Assembly (NCBI GenBank): GCA_963997635.1 | Contig: CAXEND010000012.1 | Location: 1-64,000 of the forward strand | Origin: GCA-2728135 sp002728135 | GTDB taxonomy: Bacteria; Pseudomonadota; Alphaproteobacteria; UBA828 | Reading direction: 5' to 3' | Length of the DNA: 64,000 nucleotides | Part shown: piece after piece, positions 44,379 to 52,684 of the stretch | Layout of the letters: the number at the start of each line of letters is the position of its first letter | Position numbering within the stretch: the first letter of the stretch is position 1 | Position numbers and translations under genes: made by a program | Notes under the pieces: generated by a model | Told to the model about the DNA's origin: nothing | Seen by the model: only the letters and a program-made list of their open reading frames with translations | Database searches by the model: none

Positions 44379-45839
44379 ATGAAACTCTCAAACCTATCAA
44401 CTCGTGTAGAAACTCTCTCTAATGCAAGAGTTTTATGCATCGGTGATATTATGTTGGATAGATTCATTTATGGGTCAGTTGAGCGTACTTCTCCTGAAGC
44501 TCCGGTTCCAGTGCTTAGGATTATCAATGAAAAAAAAATGCTTGGCGGAGCAGGTAATGTTGTAAGGAATATTGTATCACTAGGTGCAAAGGCCACACTT
44601 ATTTCAGTTGTTGGAGATGACTCAGTTGGAAGAGAATTGACATCTATGGTTGGTTCTGAACCAGATATAGAGCCTTGTTTATTGGTTGAATCTGGTAGAG
44701 CTTCCACTCAAAAGACACGATTTGTAGCTGAAAGCCAACAATTACTTCGTGCAGACTATGAGACTAATGACCCTATCTCTGAAAAAGTTGCTGATAATTT
44801 GATTAGAATGGCAAAAGACATCATTAATGAATCTGATGTCCTAATTCTAAGTGATTATGCTAAAGGAGTTATTGGTGAAAAAATATGTGAAACTCTTATA
44901 GCAATAGCTAGAAATGAAAATAAGGAGATCGTTATAGATCCAAAAGGTTCTGATTTCTCTAAGTATAAATATAGCAATATAATTACACCTAACAGAAATG
45001 AATTAGCGAACGCGACAGGTTTAAGTGTTCAAACATCAGAAGAAATAATTAGAGCAGCAGAAACACTTATAAAAAAATATAATATTGATCACGTTCTCGT
45101 AACCAAGAGTTCGGAAGGCATAAGTCTAGTAAGTAGTAATGGAAAAGCAGCGCATTTAAAAGCTCAAGCCAGAGAAGTTTATGATGTATCAGGTGCAGGA
45201 GATACTGTGGTTGCTGCTTTGGCTACATCACTAGGGGCAAATATATCTTTATATGATTCAGCTCGGTTGGCTAATACTGCAGCCGGAGTAGTAGTAGAAA
45301 AAGCAGGCACTGCCGTTGCTGAAATTTCAGAAATAGTCCATGCTTTAAGGGCTAATGATTTATCAGATGCAGAGGCTAAAATTATTCCACTATCAACTGC
45401 TATTCACAGCATAGCTTCTTGGAGAAATGATGGTGAAAAAATTGGGTTCACCAATGGATGCTTTGACCTTTTGCATCCTGGTCATATATCCCTCTTGCGA
45501 CAAGCTCGTGCAAATTGTGATCGATTGATAGTGGGACTTAATAGTGACATATCAGTAAAAAGGTTAAAAGGATCTAGCAGGCCAATTCAAGGAGAAAATG
45601 CCCGTGCTCAAGTTCTAGCCTCATTAGAAACTGTTGATCTTGTAGTTATTTTTGAAGAAGAAACACCTGTTACATTGATTGAATCTATACTTCCGGATGT
45701 ACTAATTAAGGGGTCTGACTATACAGAAGAGCAAGTTGTAGGAGCAGATATAGTCCGTGAAAACGGAGGAAAAGTTTTGTTAGCTAATTTAGAATCAGGG
45801 TATAGTACAACGGAAACAATTAGTAGGCTTCAAAAATAA
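44379..45839 (+). CDS. hldE: bifunctional heptose 7-phosphate kinase / heptose 1-phosphate adenylyltransferase
   Basis: Makes ADP-heptose for the lipopolysaccharide inner core. The N-terminal ribokinase-like domain (about 1-320) has 'GGAGNVVRNIVSLGA' and the catalytic 'DVSGAGDTVVAALA'. The C-terminal nucleotidyltransferase has 'NGCFD' from residue 359 and HPGH at 366-369, with 'IKGSDYTEEQVVGAD' near the end. 486 residues, a full fusion. It implies a heptose-containing LPS. ATG start, 74 bases after trcR. Confidence 0.96.
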   Translation: MKLSNLSTRVETLSNARVLCIGDIMLDRFIYGSVERTSPEAPVPVLRIINEKKMLGGAGNVVRNIVSLGAKATLISVVGDDSVGRELTSMVGSEPDIEPCLLVESGRASTQKTRFVAESQQLLRADYETNDPISEKVADNLIRMAKDIINESDVLILSDYAKGVIGEKICETLIAIARNENKEIVIDPKGSDFSKYKYSNIITPNRNELANATGLSVQTSEEIIRAAETLIKKYNIDHVLVTKSSEGISLVSSNGKAAHLKAQAREVYDVSGAGDTVVAALATSLGANISLYDSARLANTAAGVVVEKAGTAVAEISEIVHALRANDLSDAEAKIIPLSTAIHSIASWRNDGEKIGFTNGCFDLLHPGHISLLRQARANCDRLIVGLNSDISVKRLKGSSRPIQGENARAQVLASLETVDLVVIFEEETPVTLIESILPDVLIKGSDYTEEQVVGADIVRENGGKVLLANLESGYSTTETISRLQK

Positions 45840-46184
45840 ATTGACAATATATAAAACCTTAGTCCTATAATTTATATCGTGGACAAGCGAATCGGCAATC
45901 AACTGTAAGTCAACATATGCTATTAAGTCTCTTTTTATATACTCTCTTAAATCCAAATAGAAAATATCTGAGTGATCTCTAGATTTATATATATATTCGC
46001 TTAACACTCTAAAGTTGTTGGTAATCAAGGGAAATAGAGCTAACAGCTTTCACCTAAATTACACAGGAATCAAAAATTTAATTAGAAATAAAAATTTTCT
46101 AAAAATTATTTGGATCAATCTGCTATTATATTTCTATTATATGAATTTTATAAACTTCTTACTATTCACAGGATTGAAGGTGAC
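45840..46184. other. 345-base intergenic region, apparently non-coding
   Basis: AT-rich stretch between hldE and the DUF465 gene. It holds a strong promoter-like sequence at its left end (45841-45871) but no convincing ORF, tRNA or terminator. Frames that stay open across it lack a Shine-Dalgarno and any recognisable sequence pattern. It may be a long 5' leader for DUF465 or hold a small RNA. Confidence 0.4.
45841..45871 (+). promoter_or_regulatory. consensus-like promoter downstream of hldE
   Basis: Perfect -35 TTGACA (45841-45846) and perfect -10 TATAAT (45866-45871) hexamers, separated by 19 bases, which is 2 longer than ideal. It starts one base past the hldE stop codon. The nearest downstream gene, DUF465, is more than 300 bases away. 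Confidence 0.4.
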
Positions 46185-46379
46185 ATGGAACAAATTAACA
46201 TAGGGTATAGGCTTGAAGGTCTGAAGGTTGAACACCGTGACCTCGACTACGTAATTACTAGACTGACATCTCAACCCAATATCGATAATGACCAAATCCA
46301 ACGTTTAAAAAAAAGAAAACTAGTAATTAGAGATACAATTAGCAGACTAGAGCTCAGCTCAAATAACATACTTTCTTAA
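46185..46379 (+). CDS. DUF465 (YdcH-like) small protein
   Basis: A 64-residue, mostly helical protein: 'LEGLKVEHRDLDYVITRLTSQPNIDNDQIQRLKKRKLVIRDTISRLE' positions give the DUF465 pattern (hydrophobic heptads, 'EH..LD..I..L', 'L.kRKl.lKD.I..l'). Function unknown. The frame is open further left, but the ATG at 46185 has GAAGG just upstream and fits the family length. Confidence 0.88.
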   Translation: MEQINIGYRLEGLKVEHRDLDYVITRLTSQPNIDNDQIQRLKKRKLVIRDTISRLELSSNNILS

Positions 46380-46498
46380 AAAAATTTATAATCACCTTGT
46401 ATAATTACTGATGAGCATAACAACTTTTATTTTTGAAACAAACTGATAAAAACATAAAACTATATGCATAAGAATTATATCTAGTAGAGGTAAAAAAG

Positions 46499-46996
46499 TT
46501 GATAAAAATTTCTCAAACAGTTGGTGTTATTATGGGAAGCCAATCGGATTGGGATACTATGCAACACACCGTAAAAACACTTGATTCTCTCTCTATAAAA
46601 AATGAAGTGCAAATTGTTTCAGCCCATCGAACGCCAGACAGATTATTTGATTATGCTGCCGATGCAAAAAAAAGAGGTTTAAAAGTTATCATTGCTGGAG
46701 CAGGAGGTGCAGCACACCTTCCAGGAATGATAGCTTCAAAAACTTCCTTACCAGTTCTTGGAGTCCCCATTGAAAGCAAAGCCTTAAATGGAATGGACAG
46801 CCTTCTATCTATCGTTCAAATGCCTGCAGGAATACCAGTAGGGACACTAGCAATAGGTAAGGCAGGAGCAATTAATGCTGCTCTTATGACGGCCAGCATT
46901 CTAAGTTTACAAAATGAAGAGGTGAGGAAAAGTCTTGAAAAATGGCGAAAAAAACAAACTGATGACGTCGCTTTAGAACCAATTAACACAAATTGA
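46499..46996 (+). CDS. purE: N5-carboxyaminoimidazole ribonucleotide mutase
   Basis: Moves the carboxyl group in step 6b of purine synthesis. The signature 'GSQSDW' is at residues 13-18, followed by 'SAHRTPDRLFDYA' and 'IAGAGGAAHLPGMIAS', with 'MPAGIPVGTLAIG' later. 165 residues. The start is TTG 46499, with GAGG eight bases upstream. Paired with purK 33 bases downstream. Confidence 0.96.
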   Translation: MIKISQTVGVIMGSQSDWDTMQHTVKTLDSLSIKNEVQIVSAHRTPDRLFDYAADAKKRGLKVIIAGAGGAAHLPGMIASKTSLPVLGVPIESKALNGMDSLLSIVQMPAGIPVGTLAIGKAGAINAALMTASILSLQNEEVRKSLEKWRKKQTDDVALEPINTN

Positions 46997-47029
46997 AAAT
47001 GAATAAGTATTTACGTAAGACGCTGAGTT

Positions 47030-48130
47030 ATGATTCCACCTGGTAGTACTATTGGAATACTTGGAGGTGGACAACTGGGTCGTATGCTTGCCTTAGCTGC
47101 AGCACCACTTGGTTATAAATGTCATCTTTTCTGTCCAGAATTAAACCCACCAGCATCAGATGTGTGTTTTAAACATACTATTGCAGAATATAACGATAAA
47201 GATTTACTAAAACAATTTTCCCATGATATTGATGTGTGTACATATGAATTTGAGAATGTTCCAACAAATACAGTTGAATTAATTGAAAAATATAAACCAT
47301 TAAGGCCCGGGCTAAAATCTCTCTCAGTTACACAAAATCGTACAAAAGAAAAATCTTTTGCAACTCAAAACAATATACCTGTGGCTCCTTGGCAACCTGT
47401 TCCAGAGCGCAGTTATCTTAATAAAGCAATTGAGAAACTTGGTATTCCATCAATCCTTAAGAGTGAAGAATCAGGCTATGATGGTAAAGGTCAATTTCTG
47501 ATTACATCTAGAAAAAATGAAGAACTTGATATTGCTTGGCAACGAATTGGTAAGGTGCCAGCCATTCTAGAAAAAAAAATTAACTTTGAACGAGAAATTT
47601 CAGTAATCATAGCCAGAAGTATCGACAAGAATTATAAGTGCTTCTCACCTATCTGGAATGAACATAAAGATGGAATATTAGATTTTTCTGTATCTCCTGC
47701 ACCAATTTCTAATAAACTTAAGTTTGAGGCTGAAAAAATAGCTATAACTACAGCTGAATCTCTAAATCATGTTGGAGTTCTGTGTGTTGAACTTTTTGTT
47801 ACAAAGAATAATCAAATTATACTTAATGAAATTGCACCACGTGTTCACAATTCTGGACATTGGACTATCGAAGCTTGTGAAACCTCCCAATTTTCTCAAC
47901 ATATCAGGGCAATAGTTAATCTTCCTCTTCGTGACCCTAAGCAAATTACTAATGCTACAATGAAAAATCTAATTGGCTACGATATTGACCATTGGCATGA
48001 ATTAGAAGAAAGCCGTTCTCCTTTCATACATTTTTATGGAAAAGAAGAGACTCGTAAGGGAAGAAAAATGGGGCATGTAACATGGTTATATCCTCCAACT
48101 CAGGATATATATATACCTAGCGATTTTTAG
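47030..48130 (+). CDS. purK: 5-(carboxyamino)imidazole ribonucleotide synthase
   Basis: ATP-grasp enzyme that carboxylates AIR with bicarbonate, supplying the PurE substrate. 'IGILGGGQLGRMLALAA' opens the protein, with 'KSEESGYDGKGQF', 'EREISVI' and 'NEIAPRVHNSGHWTIEAC' as the ATP-grasp marks. 366 residues. ATG start. Its last 14 bases overlap the convergent COQ9 gene. Confidence 0.96.
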   Translation: MIPPGSTIGILGGGQLGRMLALAAAPLGYKCHLFCPELNPPASDVCFKHTIAEYNDKDLLKQFSHDIDVCTYEFENVPTNTVELIEKYKPLRPGLKSLSVTQNRTKEKSFATQNNIPVAPWQPVPERSYLNKAIEKLGIPSILKSEESGYDGKGQFLITSRKNEELDIAWQRIGKVPAILEKKINFEREISVIIARSIDKNYKCFSPIWNEHKDGILDFSVSPAPISNKLKFEAEKIAITTAESLNHVGVLCVELFVTKNNQIILNEIAPRVHNSGHWTIEACETSQFSQHIRAIVNLPLRDPKQITNATMKNLIGYDIDHWHELEESRSPFIHFYGKEETRKGRKMGHVTWLYPPTQDIYIPSDF

Positions 48131-48803
48131 ATATTTCACTAAAATCCCAATGATTGTATTTCATTAATCTCTTTATAGTTCCTAACATCTCATTCATTGG
48201 ATTATTTTTAGAAGACAAGTTAGTTTTTAAAATCTGAACCCTCATTATTTCTTCTATCCTTCTATCTAAAAAATTCCATGTATTTGAATCTGAATCAGAT
48301 TTATCGCTAAGCCAAAAAAGAAACGTAATTAAGTAGACATTCCCAAGAAGTGTACGTTTTGTATAAAAATTGAAGTCTACGGATGAATCTCCAATTGCAA
48401 ACCAAATATTATCAACGGTATCGTAGAGTAAACGTAAGGCAGTAAGAGCATTACTGGGAGCAGCCAAGGTAGGAATTCCGGCTCTGAGTGCTTCTTTGTG
48501 AAATTTTGCTGCTCCAAGTCTTATTTGTATTGAAGCTTTAACCTTTTCCCTAATTTTCATCTTATCCAAATCTAATTCTTTAATAGCTTCAACCATTCGA
48601 CGATCGGCAAGATTGGAATGATACTCTAATAGATCAATTGCCTGACCAGGAAAAATACAAATAGCTTTGTTTTTATCAAGCTTGATGTCTTCAGCCCCTG
48701 CTAAAATTGCTTTTTGAGTCCAACCTTCAAATGGAACATGCTTCAATATAGCTTCAATCAATTCATCTTTTTCTATATTGTTATTTATATTTGAATGGAG
48801 CAC
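48117..48803 (-). CDS. COQ9 family ubiquinone biosynthesis protein
   Basis: A 228-residue protein with a TetR-like N-terminal helical region ('EAILKHVPFEGWTQKAILAGAED') and the COQ9 domain ('RLGAAKFHKEALRAGIPTLAAPSNALTALRLLYDTVDNIWFAIGDSSVDFNFYTKR' region). COQ9 binds lipid and presents ubiquinone intermediates to COQ7. The start is GTG 48803 with AAGGG eight bases upstream. It overlaps the end of purK on the opposite strand by 14 bases. Confidence 0.93.
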   Translation of the reverse strand: MLHSNINNNIEKDELIEAILKHVPFEGWTQKAILAGAEDIKLDKNKAICIFPGQAIDLLEYHSNLADRRMVEAIKELDLDKMKIREKVKASIQIRLGAAKFHKEALRAGIPTLAAPSNALTALRLLYDTVDNIWFAIGDSSVDFNFYTKRTLLGNVYLITFLFWLSDKSDSDSNTWNFLDRRIEEIMRVQILKTNLSSKNNPMNEMLGTIKRLMKYNHWDFSEISKNR

Positions 48804-48832
48804 TTCTAATACCCTTCCAAAAAAAGAATAGT

Positions 48833-49366
48833 TTAATTTTTATTTTGGGAAAAATGACCTATCTCAGATGAAAAAGAAAGAGTTGATAAATCAATCATCC
48901 TCATGGGGTAAAGAATTCCATCCAGATGATCACATTCATGTTGAACTACTCTTGCATGAAAATCTTCGGCTTCGCGTTCAATAAGTTTACCTTTAAGGTC
49001 AACCCCTGAGTATAAAATCTTTTTTGCTCTTGGTACTTCACCTACTAATCCAGGCACTGATAGACATGCCTCCATACCAAAATTGTATTCTGAGTCTAAA
49101 ATTTCTATTTTTGGGTTAATTAAAGTCAAAATTGAATCTACTTCTTCTCCATTAGAATTACTAGTGATTAGGGGGTCTTGGAATACAACAATGCGAAGAG
49201 GGACATGCACTTGAGGTGCTGCGAGCCCAGCACCACCAGCATCAAGCATTGTCTCCTTCATATCTGAAACTAAAGAATGAATTTCAGGTGCCTCAGGGTC
49301 TGAGACAGGCTCTGCTTCAACAGATAAGATAGGGTGACCCATTCGGGCAATTTTTAATATCGACAT
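48833..49366 (-). CDS. def: peptide deformylase
   Basis: Removes the formyl group from new proteins. The three metal motifs are 'GAGLAAPQ' (residues 45-52), 'EACLS' (C101; usually EGCLS) and 'HECDH' (H143, E144, H147). The first motif has Ala for the common Ile and the second has Ala for Gly, substitutions known in the less usual deformylase subgroup of alphaproteobacteria. All metal ligands and the catalytic glutamate are intact, so it should be active. 177 residues, ATG start, upstream of COQ9. Confidence 0.94.
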   Translation of the reverse strand: MSILKIARMGHPILSVEAEPVSDPEAPEIHSLVSDMKETMLDAGGAGLAAPQVHVPLRIVVFQDPLITSNSNGEEVDSILTLINPKIEILDSEYNFGMEACLSVPGLVGEVPRAKKILYSGVDLKGKLIEREAEDFHARVVQHECDHLDGILYPMRMIDLSTLSFSSEIGHFSQNKN

Positions 49367-49430
49367 GATCAGTAATATGGCGGCTGATTAGAGAAACGTA
49401 AAGATATTCTGATAAACAAAAATTGTTTTC

Positions 49431-49459
49431 TTGAGGCATTGCTCTGTGTGTGCTAAGTA
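49431..49459 (+). promoter_or_regulatory. candidate rpsU promoter
   Basis: -35 TTGAGG (49431-49436), 17-base spacer and -10 TAAGTA (49454-49459), about 55 bases upstream of rpsU. It shares the TTGA-N17-TA pattern of the rRNA and rpmB candidates in this window. Confidence 0.4.
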
Positions 49460-49513
49460 GCCTGCTCAATTCAGGTCTAATTTAGGGCCCCCAACAACAG
49501 AAAGGTTATCAGC

Positions 49514-49717
49514 TTGGTACAAGTTCTGGTCCGAGACAATAACGTCGATCAGGCACTAAAAGCGCTAAAGAAGAAGATGCAGCGCGAAGGTCTGTTCCGT
49601 GAAATGAAGATGCGACGCCATTATGAAAAACCCTCAGAACGTAGGGCAAGACAGAAAGCAGAGGCGATAAGACGCTCTAGGAAACTTGCTAGGAAGAAAT
49701 CACTTAGAGAAGACTAA
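49514..49717 (+). CDS. rpsU: 30S ribosomal protein S21
   Basis: Small basic ribosomal protein: 'VQVLVRDNNVDQALKALKKK', then 'REMKMRRHYEKPSERRARQK' and a lysine/arginine-rich tail. 67 residues, normal for the family. The start is TTG 49514 with AAAGG eight bases upstream; no in-frame ATG precedes the conserved core. It converges on pntB with 11 bases between stops. Confidence 0.96.
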   Translation: MVQVLVRDNNVDQALKALKKKMQREGLFREMKMRRHYEKPSERRARQKAEAIRRSRKLARKKSLRED

Positions 49718-49728
49718 CGGGGTTTAAA

Positions 49729-51111
49729 CTATAGGGACTTCACAATTTCTTCAGTCATCTTTTTGGCATCACCAAAGAGCATCATTGTGTTTTGATTATA
49801 GAAAACTGGATTATCAATACCTGCATATCCTGGTGATAATGAGCGTTTAACAAATAAAACAGTCTTACACCTCTCTACATCAAGGATAGGCATTCCTGCA
49901 ATAGGGCTTTGAGGGTCTGTTTTTGCAAGAGGGTTTGTTACGTCATTTGCACCAATCACAAACGCAACGTCTATATTTGGCAGGTCACTATTAATATCGT
50001 CTAATTCAAAAACATCGTCATATGGCACATTTGCTTCTGCAAGGAGCACATTCATGTGTCCAGGCATTCGTCCAGCAACAGGGTGGATAGCATAACGAAC
50101 ATTAACATCGTGTTTCTTAAGTAAGTCTGCCATTTCCCTAACTGCATGCTGTGCTTGTGCAACAGCCAAACCATAGCCAGGTACAATGACAACTGATGAA
50201 GCGTTCTTCATAATGAAAGATGCATCATCAGCACTTCCGGGGCTTACATTTTTTTCCCCTGAAAGTTCTGAAGTTTCACCGCCTCCCCCAAATCCACCCA
50301 AAATAACACTAGTAAATGAACGATTCATTGCCTTACACATAATGTAGCTAAGTATGGCTCCAGATGACCCTACAAGTGCTCCTACAATGATCAAGACAGT
50401 ATTCTCCAATGTAAAACCTATACCCGCGGCTGCCCAGCCTGAGTATGAGTTCAACATTGAAATAACAACTGGCATATCTGCCCCACCAATTGGAACAATC
50501 ATTAGAACTCCAAATAGAAGTGCAACTGCAGTCATAATCCAAAATATGGTTGGAGATTGATCTATACAAAATAACACTGCTAAACCAATTATTAAGAGAG
50601 CAATTAATAAATTAAGTAAGTGTTGCCCGCGAAAAACCAAAGGGGCTCCTGAAACTAATTCTTGGAGCTTTGCAAATGCCACAACTGAGCCAGTGAAAGT
50701 TAGTGCACCAATGATAACACCAACGCTCATTTCTATTCTACTTATCAATTTGATATCACCTAGAGTTCCTATATGGAATACCTCGGGTATATACAAAGCT
50801 GCACCAGCAACTAAAACAGCGGCAAGACCAACAAGACTATGAAAACCAGCCATTAATTGTGGCATGGCAGTCATAGGAATTTTCAAGGCAATAATAGTAC
50901 CTATTAAACCACCAATACCGATTCCAATAACTATCCATAGATAGTCTTCAATACCAGGTTGTGCCAGCGTTGTACCAACTGCAATAATCATACCGAAAAT
51001 CCCATAAAGATTTCCGCGACGTGCCGTTCCTGGAGAAGAAAGCCCTCTGAGAGCCATTATAAAACAAACACCAGCAATTAAATATAGTATAGCAGCTAAG
51101 TTGGGCGTCAT
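49729..51111 (-). CDS. pntB: NAD(P) transhydrogenase beta subunit
   Basis: Membrane and NADPH-binding part of the proton-translocating transhydrogenase, which uses the proton gradient to make NADPH. About eight or nine hydrophobic helices occupy the first ~265 residues. The soluble dIII domain follows, with the NADP fold 'VPGYGLAVAQAQHAVREM' and 'FVIGANDVTNPLAKTDPQSPIAGMP'. 460 residues. It is the last gene of a three-gene leftward operon, 14 bases after pntA2. Confidence 0.97.
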   Translation of the reverse strand: MTPNLAAILYLIAGVCFIMALRGLSSPGTARRGNLYGIFGMIIAVGTTLAQPGIEDYLWIVIGIGIGGLIGTIIALKIPMTAMPQLMAGFHSLVGLAAVLVAGAALYIPEVFHIGTLGDIKLISRIEMSVGVIIGALTFTGSVVAFAKLQELVSGAPLVFRGQHLLNLLIALLIIGLAVLFCIDQSPTIFWIMTAVALLFGVLMIVPIGGADMPVVISMLNSYSGWAAAGIGFTLENTVLIIVGALVGSSGAILSYIMCKAMNRSFTSVILGGFGGGGETSELSGEKNVSPGSADDASFIMKNASSVVIVPGYGLAVAQAQHAVREMADLLKKHDVNVRYAIHPVAGRMPGHMNVLLAEANVPYDDVFELDDINSDLPNIDVAFVIGANDVTNPLAKTDPQSPIAGMPILDVERCKTVLFVKRSLSPGYAGIDNPVFYNQNTMMLFGDAKKMTEEIVKSL

Positions 51112-51125
51112 AGTGTTTTACCCTA

Positions 51126-51425
51126 CTATTGTTTTTTCTTAAACATAGACAACATGCGTTGGGTAACAGTAAATCCACCAAAGATATTTACCGCTGCCAA
51201 TCCTACAGCTATGCCACCAAATATCTTACCTATACTACTATCTAGTGGTGCCGCAGCAAGTAATGCACCCACGATAATAACACTTGATATTGCGTTAGTT
51301 ACAGACATTAGAGGAGTATGCAAAGCTGGGGTAACACTCCAGACCACATAATAGCCAACAAATACTGCAAGAACAAAAACTGTTATTGCAATTATCAAGG
51401 GGTGTATTTCAAAAATATACTCCAT
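51126..51425 (-). CDS. pntA2: NAD(P) transhydrogenase alpha subunit, membrane part
   Basis: A 99-residue membrane protein with three or four hydrophobic helices ('IAITVFVLAVFVGYYVVWSV', 'TNAISSVIIVGALLAAA', 'FGGIAVGLAAVNIFGGF') and the conserved 'THALMSVTNAIS'-like segment here reading 'LHTPLMSVTNAISS'. It is the C-terminal portion of PntA, encoded separately as in Rhodospirillum rubrum. Its ATG directly abuts the pntA1 stop codon. Confidence 0.95.
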   Translation of the reverse strand: MEYIFEIHPLIIAITVFVLAVFVGYYVVWSVTPALHTPLMSVTNAISSVIIVGALLAAAPLDSSIGKIFGGIAVGLAAVNIFGGFTVTQRMLSMFKKKQ

Positions 51426-52583
51426 TCAAGACTCCATTTCTCTAAGAAGCTGATTTACCACAGAACCGTTACGGGTAAGAAGTGCACCTTTAATTATTTC
51501 GTCATCCCAGTCTATTGATAAAGATCCAGACTCTGAATCCACTATCAAGCTCATTAAATTGACTAAATTTCGTCCATATAGAGAACTTGTATCCTTTGGT
51601 ACTAAAGCTGGCCAATTTTGATAACCAACAACCTTAACTCCGTTTATATCTATTACTTTATCTGATTCAGAGAGTTCACAATTCCCACCTGTTTCCATAG
51701 CAAGGTCAATAATTACTGAGCCACTTTTCATTTCATGTACCATTTCCCTATCAATTAAAATAGGAGCTTTTTGACCAGGAATTTGGGCAGTGGTTATACA
51801 AATGTCTTGGGTTTTTATACAATTATAAAGAACCTCTCTCTGACGTTCCTTATATTCATCGCTCATCTCACGGGCATACCCTCCTGATGTTTCTGCATTA
51901 TCACCCCCAATATTCTCAACTTGAACAAATTTTGCTCCAAGGCTTTCTACTTGCTCTTTCACAGCTGGTCTTACATCAAATGCGGATACTGATGCTCCAA
52001 GGCGCTTTGCAGTAGCAATTGACTGAAGACCCGCAACACCGGCACCCAGAACTAGTACTTTAGCAGGTGTGACTGTTCCTGCAGCAGTCATCATCATAGG
52101 GAAAATACGGCCAAAAATACTAGCTGCTTCTATAACAGCCTTATAACCGGCTATATTGCTCTGAGAAGAAAGTGCATCCATACTCTGTGCTCTACTAATA
52201 CGTGGAATAAACTCCATGGATATAGCAACAACACCTTTTCTCGCATATTCTTCAACTTGCGGCTTGTTAAAATGAGGAGATAACATACCTATTAAAATGG
52301 TATCCTCGCGCAACATTGACATTTCATCTATGCCATCTGCTTTGTTTACTGTAGGTCTTTGAACCTTTAGGATTATATCTGCAGTCTTATATATCGCAGA
52401 AGCATCTTCCAATATCTTTGCACCACTTTCAACTAATTCCGTGTCCGATATGGAAGCACCCTCTCCTGCTCCTGCCTGAACAAATACCTCAGCACCCATA
52501 TTAACGAGTTTTTTTATAGCATCAGGGGGAGTTGCAATTCTTTTCTCGCCTGACGTTAATTCTTTAGGAATTCCAATTTTCAT
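51426..52583 (-). CDS. pntA1: NAD(P) transhydrogenase alpha subunit, NAD-binding part
   Basis: Soluble dI domain that binds NADH, about 385 residues. It opens 'MKIGIPKELTSGEKRIATPP' and carries the NAD fold 'VLVLGAGVAGLQSIATAKRLGASVSAFDVRP' region plus 'ITTAQIPGQKAPILI'. The frame runs upstream to 52655, but the ATG at 52583 matches the family N-terminus and the extra residues are hydrophobic and unlike it. First gene of pntA1-pntA2-pntB; a split alpha subunit is typical of this class. Confidence 0.95.
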   Translation of the reverse strand: MKIGIPKELTSGEKRIATPPDAIKKLVNMGAEVFVQAGAGEGASISDTELVESGAKILEDASAIYKTADIILKVQRPTVNKADGIDEMSMLREDTILIGMLSPHFNKPQVEEYARKGVVAISMEFIPRISRAQSMDALSSQSNIAGYKAVIEAASIFGRIFPMMMTAAGTVTPAKVLVLGAGVAGLQSIATAKRLGASVSAFDVRPAVKEQVESLGAKFVQVENIGGDNAETSGGYAREMSDEYKERQREVLYNCIKTQDICITTAQIPGQKAPILIDREMVHEMKSGSVIIDLAMETGGNCELSESDKVIDINGVKVVGYQNWPALVPKDTSSLYGRNLVNLMSLIVDSESGSLSIDWDDEIIKGALLTRNGSVVNQLLREMES

Positions 52584-52684
52584 ATGAAAAAAACAACTAA
52601 TAATTAAAATTACAAAAATAAGTGGAACAATGACGTGGCAATAGCCATTTGCCAATACTAATTATCAAAAAATTTTGTATTCTT

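Noticed and set aside
45795..46028. 77-codon minus-strand frame covering the hldE-DUF465 spacer
   Set aside because: It begins and ends without a Shine-Dalgarno, overlaps the hldE end antisense, and its sequence shows no known pattern.
52636..52654. 6-bp perfect inverted repeat between pepF and pntA1
   Set aside because: No T-run follows it on the minus strand, so a terminator call is not supported.
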